Made by a program: the position numbers and the translations under genes. DNA of 10,321 nucleotides, taken from assembly GCA_015663855.1 (NCBI GenBank), contig DQRJ01000053.1, positions 1-10,321 of the forward strand, written 5' to 3'. The notes under the pieces are model-generated. The model made no database searches. It was given only the letters and a program-made list of their open reading frames with translations, and was not told the origin of the DNA. Numbering within the stretch: position 1 is the first letter of the stretch; each line of letters begins with the position of its first letter. Of this stretch, positions 5,869 through 10,321 are shown one piece after another. This DNA comes from Flavobacteriales bacterium (GTDB taxonomy: Bacteria > Bacteroidota > Bacteroidia > Flavobacteriales_D > Sanyastnellaceae).

Positions 5869-6939
5869 ATGGAGATTACTAAAGATAAGGTTATTACTGC
5901 TTTAAGTGGGGTGATTGAGCCTGACTTTGGGAAAGATATTGTGTCGCTAGATTTGGTATCAAACCTTGAAATAGAGGGGGATAAGATTTCTCTAAATGTG
6001 AAGTCTAGTAACCCTGCTTTGCATGCTAGGAAGAGGATGCAAGAGGCTGTGGAATTTGCCCTTGAGCGTGCGTTAGGTAAAGATGTTCAGATAGAGATAA
6101 CGGTCAGTGCTTTGCCGAAAGAGGAGAGGACACTGGAAACGAGGAAGGTGCTTCCTGGAGTGAAGCAAATCATAGCTGTTGCTTCAGGAAAGGGTGGTGT
6201 GGGAAAAAGTACTGTAAGCGCGAACCTCGCGGTGGCTCTTGCTCAACTGGGGTATAAAGTGGGGCTTTGTGACGCCGATATTTATGGGCCGAGTATCCCT
6301 ACAATGTTTGGAGTTCAAGATGAAAGTCCTCAGCCCGTTGAGGTTAACGGGAAACAATTTATGACTCCTGTAGAGAAATACGGTGTTAAGATGCTTTCTA
6401 TTGGTTTCTTCGCAGATCCAGATCAAGCAATAGTTTGGCGCGGGCCTATGGCTACAAAAGCGTTAAAGCAACTTTTTAATGACGTTACGTGGGGAGAATT
6501 GGACTTTATGATTGTAGATCTTCCTCCTGGAACTGGGGATATTCATTTAACTCTTGTAAGTGAATTAGACCTTGCGGGAGCAGTAATCGTTTCTACTCCT
6601 CAAGATGTCGCACTTGCCGATGCTCGTAAAGGAGTGGGTATGTTCAAGCTGGAGGCCATCAACGTTCCTGTTTTAGGAATGATCGAAAACATGGCTTATT
6701 TCGTTCCGCCTGACGCTCCACAGTTTAAATATCACATCTTCGGAGTGGACGGGGTAAAACGCCTCGCCGAATCTCTCGATGTACCATTCTTAGGCGAACT
6801 TCCCCTATTACAAACCATACGTGAGGCTGGCGACGTAGGTCGTCCAGCAGTTATGCAAGGCGATTCAGAAGCCGCAGCGGCATTCCGTTCCGTTGTTTCT
6901 AACTTGCTAGAAGTTTTAGGAAAAACCGTGAACAAATGA
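5869..6939 (+). CDS. mrp: Mrp/ApbC-family P-loop ATPase, Fe-S cluster carrier
   Basis: This 356-residue protein has an N-terminal MIP18/DUF59-type domain (about residues 1-80) followed by a Mrp/NBP35 P-loop NTPase domain (about 95-350). The deviant Walker A SGKGGVGKST (106-115) has the signature lysine Lys108 of the MinD/Mrp/NifH group. CDADIYGPSIP (134-144) is the switch region diagnostic for Mrp as opposed to MinD, and DFMIVDLPPGTGD (212-224) is the Walker B/switch II block. Members bind and transfer [4Fe-4S] clusters to apoproteins in an ATP-dependent way. The bridging-cluster CxxC usually found after ENM is absent: the stretch reads ENMAYFVPPDAP, and Cys134 is the only cysteine in the protein. 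From memory, this loss is common in Bacteroidota Mrp proteins. The stop overlaps the nifU-type gene start (ATGA), which supports a shared Fe-S role. Confidence 0.94.
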   Translation: MEITKDKVITALSGVIEPDFGKDIVSLDLVSNLEIEGDKISLNVKSSNPALHARKRMQEAVEFALERALGKDVQIEITVSALPKEERTLETRKVLPGVKQIIAVASGKGGVGKSTVSANLAVALAQLGYKVGLCDADIYGPSIPTMFGVQDESPQPVEVNGKQFMTPVEKYGVKMLSIGFFADPDQAIVWRGPMATKALKQLFNDVTWGELDFMIVDLPPGTGDIHLTLVSELDLAGAVIVSTPQDVALADARKGVGMFKLEAINVPVLGMIENMAYFVPPDAPQFKYHIFGVDGVKRLAESLDVPFLGELPLLQTIREAGDVGRPAVMQGDSEAAAAFRSVVSNLLEVLGKTVNK

Positions 6940-7199
6940 ACGACCAGATAATTCCCGAGCAACACAAAGAACTTGCAGCCCGTATAGAGCTCGCCCTTTC
7001 TCAAATCCGCCCCTACTTAGAGGCCGATCAGGGGGATATTACTCTGAAAGAAATTACAGACGATTTGGTAGTAAAACTTGAACTACACGGATCTTGTGTC
7101 GGATGTTCTATGATCGATATGACTATGAAAGGAGGAGTGGAATCCGTAATTAAAAACGTAGCTCCAGAAGTGAAATCTATTGAAGCGATAAATCTATGA
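6936..7199 (+). CDS. NifU C-terminal domain (Nfu-type) Fe-S scaffold/carrier protein
   Basis: This 87-residue protein is a stand-alone Nfu domain. Helices at about residues 7-29 (HKELAARIELALSQIRPYLEAD) lead into beta strands with GDITL and LVVKLELHG. The cluster-binding Cys54-Val-Gly-Cys57 then sits in HGSCVGCSMIDMTMKGGVE, the hallmark of the family. Two such domains bridge one [4Fe-4S] cluster through this CxxC. The IscU-like N-terminal domain of full NifU is absent, as is the degenerate A-type domain of NfuA. It overlaps the upstream mrp by 4 nt and the downstream reductase by 4 nt (ATGA at both joints), so the three are translationally coupled. Because its Mrp neighbour lacks a CxxC, this protein may supply the cluster-binding cysteines for a joint carrier; that is inference. 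Confidence 0.93.
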   Translation: MNDQIIPEQHKELAARIELALSQIRPYLEADQGDITLKEITDDLVVKLELHGSCVGCSMIDMTMKGGVESVIKNVAPEVKSIEAINL

Positions 7200-8203
7200 T
7201 CCAAACAGATATTCTAATAATTGGAGCAGGACCCGTAGGCTTATTTACAGTCTTTGAAGCGGGTTTAGTGAAATTAAAATGCCATATTATTGATGCTCTT
7301 CCTCAAACAGGAGGACAGTGTTCGGAGATTTATCCTAAAAAACCGATCTACGATATCCCGGCTTACCCATCTATCATGGCCGGTGAATTAACCGACCGAT
7401 TAATGGAGCAAATAAAGCCGTTTTCTCCGGGTTTTACTCTTGGAGAAAGGGCAGAAACTATTGAAAAAGATGACGAAGGTCAGTTTATTATTACTACAAG
7501 TCACGGGACTAAGCATAGAGCTCCCATTATTGCAATCGCTGCTGGTTTAGGGTGTTTCGAGCCTAGAAAGCCGCCTGTAGAAGGTTTAGCCGATTTCGAA
7601 AATAAAGGTGTAGAGTACATTATTAAAGACCCTGAGTTTTATCGCGGGAAGAAGGTCGTGATTTCTGGAGGAGGCGATTCCGCACTCGATTGGACGAACT
7701 TTTTAGCGGACGGTGTTGCATCTGAGGTAACGCTTGTACATAGGCGCCCTAGTTTTAGAGGTCATCCAGATAGTGTCCAAAAGGTCATGGATCTTGCCCA
7801 GGCCGGAAAGATAAACCTTCTCACAAATGGTGAGGTCGTAGGGATTTCTGGGAATGGAGCTGTGCAATCTGTCGAAGTAAAACACAAATCGGAGGGGATG
7901 ATTTCACTCGAAACCGATCACTGGATTCCTCTTTTCGGGCTGAGTCCTAAGTTGGGGCCTATCGGAGAATGGAATTTGAATATCAAAAAGAACGCCATCG
8001 AGGTAGATACGTTTGATTATTCAACTAACGTACCGGGCATTTATGCTATCGGCGATATAAACACGTATCCCGGTAAATTAAAGCTTATTCTTTGTGGTTT
8101 CCACGAAGCTACCCTTATGGTACAGAGTGCATATAAAAGGATATATCCCGATAAAAATTTGGTCTTAAAGTATACTACTGTTACTGGTGTTCCAGGAATG
8201 TAA
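7196..8203 (+). CDS. Ferredoxin-NADP reductase, thioredoxin-reductase-like type
   Basis: This 335-residue flavoprotein has the two-dinucleotide-fold plan of thioredoxin reductases. The FAD motif is IIGAGPVG (8-15), followed by GGQCSEIYPKKPIYDIPAYP (39-58), typical of the TrxR-like ferredoxin reductases such as Bacillus YumC. The NADP-binding fold has ISGGGDSALDW (156-166) and HRRPSFRGH (182-190), where Arg183-Arg184 can hold the 2'-phosphate. IYAIGDI (282-288) closes the FAD site. The redox-active CxxC that thioredoxin reductases carry in the NADP domain is missing, so thioredoxin is not the likely partner. The C-terminal extension with KYTTVTGV (325-332) is a mark of the FNR group, where it covers the flavin. 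The expected reaction is electron transfer between NADPH and ferredoxin. The next gene, 4 nt downstream, encodes a [2Fe-2S] ferredoxin, its obvious partner. The start overlaps the Nfu gene by 4 nt. Confidence 0.92.
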   Translation: MIQTDILIIGAGPVGLFTVFEAGLVKLKCHIIDALPQTGGQCSEIYPKKPIYDIPAYPSIMAGELTDRLMEQIKPFSPGFTLGERAETIEKDDEGQFIITTSHGTKHRAPIIAIAAGLGCFEPRKPPVEGLADFENKGVEYIIKDPEFYRGKKVVISGGGDSALDWTNFLADGVASEVTLVHRRPSFRGHPDSVQKVMDLAQAGKINLLTNGEVVGISGNGAVQSVEVKHKSEGMISLETDHWIPLFGLSPKLGPIGEWNLNIKKNAIEVDTFDYSTNVPGIYAIGDINTYPGKLKLILCGFHEATLMVQSAYKRIYPDKNLVLKYTTVTGVPGM

Positions 8204-8207
8204 ATCA

Positions 8208-8531
8208 ATGGAAAATACGATTAAAGTCATAGTCATAGACAGAAATGATGAGCGTCATGAGATTGAAGCGCCGACAGATATGAATATGAATATGATGGAG
8301 CTTTGTAAAAGTTACGAGCTCCCTGTCGAGGGCACTTGTGGTGGGATGGCGATGTGCGCCAGTTGTCACATGTATGTGCTAAGTGCCCACGATTTACCTG
8401 AACGGTCTGATGATGAGGAGGATATGCTTGACGAGGCGTTCAACGTTGAGGATAATAGCCGCCTTGGATGCCAAATCAGGCTCGAGGATTCCCTTAATGA
8501 TATCGAAGTGAAGCTTGCTCCAGTGGGATAG
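8208..8531 (+). CDS. [2Fe-2S] ferredoxin, adrenodoxin type
   Basis: This 107-residue electron carrier has the adrenodoxin/Isc-Fdx cysteine spacing Cys44-x5-Cys50-x2-Cys53-x34-Cys88. The residues around it are TCGGMAMCASCHMYV (43-57) and SRLGCQIRL (84-92). Both the LPERSDDEEDML stretch (63-74) and the acidic recognition helix that follow the third cysteine are typical of ferredoxins that dock to FAD reductases and to Fe-S assembly proteins. The soluble protein should shuttle single electrons in the cytoplasm. The frame extends upstream to a GTG at 8187, inside the reductase gene; the ATG at 8208 gives the normal N-terminus and a 4-nt gap after the reductase stop. The MNMNMM run at 25-30 comes from a short ATGAAT repeat and corresponds to the family's usual TDMNMNLME segment. 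It is the last gene of its + strand run, ending 15 nt from a convergent gene. Confidence 0.95.
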   Translation: MENTIKVIVIDRNDERHEIEAPTDMNMNMMELCKSYELPVEGTCGGMAMCASCHMYVLSAHDLPERSDDEEDMLDEAFNVEDNSRLGCQIRLEDSLNDIEVKLAPVG

Positions 8532-8546
8532 ACCATAGCCTGCTCC

Positions 8547-9371
8547 TTAGTTTTTTCCTACCCCAGGGTTTAATAGTAACCCCGAAGACATCAACTCCGC
8601 GAGTAATGACGATGTCTCTAACTCCTTTACGGCAGAAATATGATGAGGTGCGTGTGTGTCAGAACAAACCATTCTTATCCACCCCTTCTCAATTGCGTAT
8701 TGAGCAGTTTCTTGTGCCAAATCGCCATAAGCACCTGCCAAAGTAGCTGCGTTTACGGTTAGCACCACCCCTCTTGAGTGTAAATCTTCAAGTTTCTCAC
8801 GCTCCATATGCCAGTAAGGATATCTAGCACAATGTGCCAAAACAGGAGTGAGACCAGAGGTTTGCATCTTGAAAATCGCATCAGTAAGCATTTCTTCGTT
8901 AGGTGCTTCATGAAAAGCAAATTCGAAAAGGATCATTTTCATTTTTTCTCCTGAAAGAGGGTCTATACACGGAAAAGTCAGGAGGGTATCATCTTTTCCC
9001 CCTGCGTCCGATAGCAAATCAAGGAAATTTGATTCGAGGAAATATTCGGCCCCTAGTAGTAGATCAATAGGTGGAAGTTTCTTCGCTACCTCTTTTTTAA
9101 GCTCTTCGAATATAGGCAGTAAAATTTCGGATGTATTTGGATATAAGTCCGACATAATGTGCGGAGTAATCACGAGTCTTTCGAATCCCAAATCTTGGAG
9201 TCTTTTTATCAAAGCTATCGCCATTTCCATATCGTGAGCCCCATCGTCAACTCCAGGAACTAAGTGACTATGTACGTCAGTAACGAGATCGCTTAAACAA
9301 TTCCGAACTTGTCTCGATGTTTTCTTCTTCGTTTTCTTCGAGCTGAATAAATCTCTGAGTCGTTTAAACAT
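8547..9371 (-). CDS. PHP-type protein-tyrosine phosphatase (CpsB/CapC/YwqE family)
   Basis: This 274-residue protein belongs to the polymerase-and-histidinol-phosphatase (PHP) metal-dependent hydrolases that remove phosphate from tyrosine kinases of capsule and exopolysaccharide export. Metal-site motifs occur in order: TDVHSHLVPGVDDGA (31-45) with His34 and His36, ITPHIMSD (68-75) with His71, GAEYFLE (107-113) with Glu109, LAHCARY (178-184) with His180, and CSDTHAP (236-242) with Asp238 and His240. The N-terminus is short and very basic (MFKRLRDLFSSKKTKKK), as in Bacteroidota relatives, and may contact membrane or kinase tail. The usual LAHPERY motif reads LAHCARY, so Pro and Glu are replaced by Cys and Ala; the metal histidine is kept. 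It lies 12 nt downstream of rfbB on the same strand, fitting a polysaccharide locus. The kinase (Wzc-like) is not in the window. Histidinol-phosphatase is less likely given the DDGA motif. Confidence 0.9.
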   Translation of the reverse strand: MFKRLRDLFSSKKTKKKTSRQVRNCLSDLVTDVHSHLVPGVDDGAHDMEMAIALIKRLQDLGFERLVITPHIMSDLYPNTSEILLPIFEELKKEVAKKLPPIDLLLGAEYFLESNFLDLLSDAGGKDDTLLTFPCIDPLSGEKMKMILFEFAFHEAPNEEMLTDAIFKMQTSGLTPVLAHCARYPYWHMEREKLEDLHSRGVVLTVNAATLAGAYGDLAQETAQYAIEKGWIRMVCSDTHAPHHISAVKELETSSLLAELMSSGLLLNPGVGKN

Positions 9372-9383
9372 TTAGCGATTCAT

Positions 9384-10321
9384 CTAAATATTTCGATACT
9401 CCCCCGAGGCGATATTGGCTAGCCATTCAGGATTCGCCAAATACCATCCCACCGTTTTTTTCAACCCCTCCACAAAATTCACGCTTGGTTTCCATCCAAG
9501 TTCGTTCTCCACTTTCGATGCGTCTATGGCGTATCTCATATCGTGTCCCGCCCTGTCTTTAACAAACGTAATCAACGATTCCGACGCGCCCGATTCGCGC
9601 CCTAACTGCTCGTCTACCAGTTTTATCAGAGACTTCACGAGGTCAATATTAGTCCATTCGTTCAACCCTCCGATATTGTACGTCTCACCTACAACCCCCT
9701 CGTGTAATATCAAGTCTATCGCTCTGGCGTGATCTTCTACGAAAAGCCAATCGCGTATGTTTTTCCCTTCCCCATAAATCGGTAAATCTTTCTCCTCACA
9801 GATGTTCTTTATCATCAGCGGAATAAGCTTCTCTGGAAATTGATTCGCTCCGTAATTGTTTGAACAGTTGCTTATCACAACAGGAAACTCATATGTGTGG
9901 TAATACGCTCTAACTATATGATCGCTGGCTGCTTTTGAAGCGCTGTACGGACTTCTTGGGTCGTAAGACGTCGTTTCAGAAAACAGTCCCTCATTACCTA
10001 GAGATCCATAAACTTCGTCCGTAGAAATGTGATAAAAAATCTTATCACCACCACCATTCCCACTTTCGTTCCCATCTGAATCAAACCAAGCCTCTTTTGC
10101 CACCTCTAAAAGAGCTGCAGTCCCCAAGATGTTTGTCTCTAAAAAAGCTTGAGGATTTTCTATACTTCTATCCACATGACTTTCTGCGGCTAGGTGAACT
10201 ACAGCATCGAAACTGTGCTTTCTAAATAGCTCTTTGAGTAGAATTCTGTCGCAGATATCTCCTTTAACGAATGAATACTTCTTCGAGTCTATGTCTTGAA
10301 GGTTTTCTAGATTCCCCGCAT
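9384..10321 (-). CDS. rfbB: dTDP-glucose 4,6-dehydratase RfbB (partial, N-terminus beyond the window)
   Basis: 311 residues are visible up to the right edge; the frame is still open there, and the first ~30 residues, with the GxxGxxG NAD loop, are missing. The fragment begins with AGNLENLQDID, then FVKGDICD and HLAAESHVDRSI (42-53 of the fragment), all typical of RfbB. The extended short-chain dehydrogenase core follows. It has YHISTDEVYGSLG with the RfbB-specific Thr100-Asp101-Glu102 triad, PYSASKAASDH with Tyr125 and Lys129, then NCSNNYGANQFPEKLIPL, IRDWLFVEDHARAI and ETYNIGG. The enzyme converts dTDP-glucose to dTDP-4-keto-6-deoxyglucose, the second step to dTDP-rhamnose and other deoxysugars. 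A GTG inside HVDRS could be mistaken for a start at 10175, but coding similarity clearly continues upstream. A Gly/Asn/Asp-rich stretch at about 79-92 of the fragment is longer than I expect. The tyrosine phosphatase gene follows 12 nt downstream. Confidence 0.95.
   Translation of the reverse strand, partial: AGNLENLQDIDSKKYSFVKGDICDRILLKELFRKHSFDAVVHLAAESHVDRSIENPQAFLETNILGTAALLEVAKEAWFDSDGNESGNGGGDKIFYHISTDEVYGSLGNEGLFSETTSYDPRSPYSASKAASDHIVRAYYHTYEFPVVISNCSNNYGANQFPEKLIPLMIKNICEEKDLPIYGEGKNIRDWLFVEDHARAIDLILHEGVVGETYNIGGLNEWTNIDLVKSLIKLVDEQLGRESGASESLITFVKDRAGHDMRYAIDASKVENELGWKPSVNFVEGLKKTVGWYLANPEWLANIASGEYRNI

Noticed and set aside
5869..6939. MinD or ParA-type ATPase as the identity of Mrp
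   Set aside because: The DUF59 N-terminus, the DADIYGPSIP switch and the Nfu neighbour point to Mrp/ApbC.
7196..8203. Thioredoxin reductase as the identity of the flavoprotein
   Set aside because: The redox-active CxxC is missing, the C-terminal FNR-type tail is present, and the next gene is a ferredoxin.
8187..8207. GTG start for the ferredoxin inside the reductase gene
   Set aside because: The added seven residues are an out-of-frame copy of the reductase C-terminus; the ATG at 8208 fits the family N-terminus.
8280..8297. Short tandem ATGAAT repeat giving MNMNMM in the ferredoxin
   Set aside because: Homologues I recall have TDMNMNLME at this place, so it is conserved coding sequence and not a slippage-type repeat of interest.

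Overview
The window looks like a chromosomal segment from a member of Bacteroidota, most likely an order Flavobacteriales bacterium. This is inferred from protein style and gene company, not from a database search. The clues are tandem exbD genes, a short single-domain SerA-like dehydrogenase beside mgtE, a glycosyltransferase with the NWGLGHASR motif, an Mrp ATPase without the usual CxxC, an alkyltransferase-like protein with PAHRVV, an adrenodoxin-type ferredoxin, and TAnnTTTG promoter-like sequences. Coding density is very high. No stretch above 100 bases lacks a gene. I see no tRNA, rRNA, CRISPR array, insertion sequence or phage gene.

Layout. (1) Positions 1-796, + strand: the 3' end of one exbD followed by a complete second exbD, the proton-channel partner subunits of a TonB/Tol-type energiser. 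(2) Positions 828-4772, - strand, transcribed right to left: glycosyltransferase, tadA (overlapping it by 16 nt), mgtE, and a D-2-hydroxyacid dehydrogenase whose ATG directly follows the mgtE stop. (3) Positions 4827-8531, + strand: trmB, an alkyltransferase-like gene, the Mrp/ApbC ATPase, a NifU-domain protein, a thioredoxin-reductase-like ferredoxin-NADP reductase and a [2Fe-2S] ferredoxin. Spacings range from a 4-nt overlap to 33 nt, so this may be one operon. (4) Positions 8547-10321, - strand: rfbB (start beyond the right edge), then a PHP-type tyrosine phosphatase of the CpsB/YwqE family, the edge of a surface-polysaccharide locus.

How the genes fit together. The clearest module is mrp-nifU-fnr-fdx. 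It pairs an Fe-S carrier ATPase and an Fe-S scaffold/carrier domain with an NADPH-dependent reductase and a ferredoxin, so electrons for cluster assembly or for Fe-S enzymes could flow NADPH to reductase to ferredoxin. TrmB (m7G46) and TadA (inosine 34) are both tRNA modification enzymes, transcribed away from each other with the glycosyltransferase between them. RfbB and the phosphatase belong to nucleotide-sugar supply and control of capsule or exopolysaccharide export.

Most of the window is ordinary housekeeping DNA. I found no convincing undescribed system. The items most worth a second look are the redox/Fe-S cassette, the Cys-poor Mrp, the catalytically dead alkyltransferase-like protein, and the glycosyltransferase and dehydrogenase of unknown substrate. 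Several start codons were moved from the longest open frame on the basis of family alignment and codon type.
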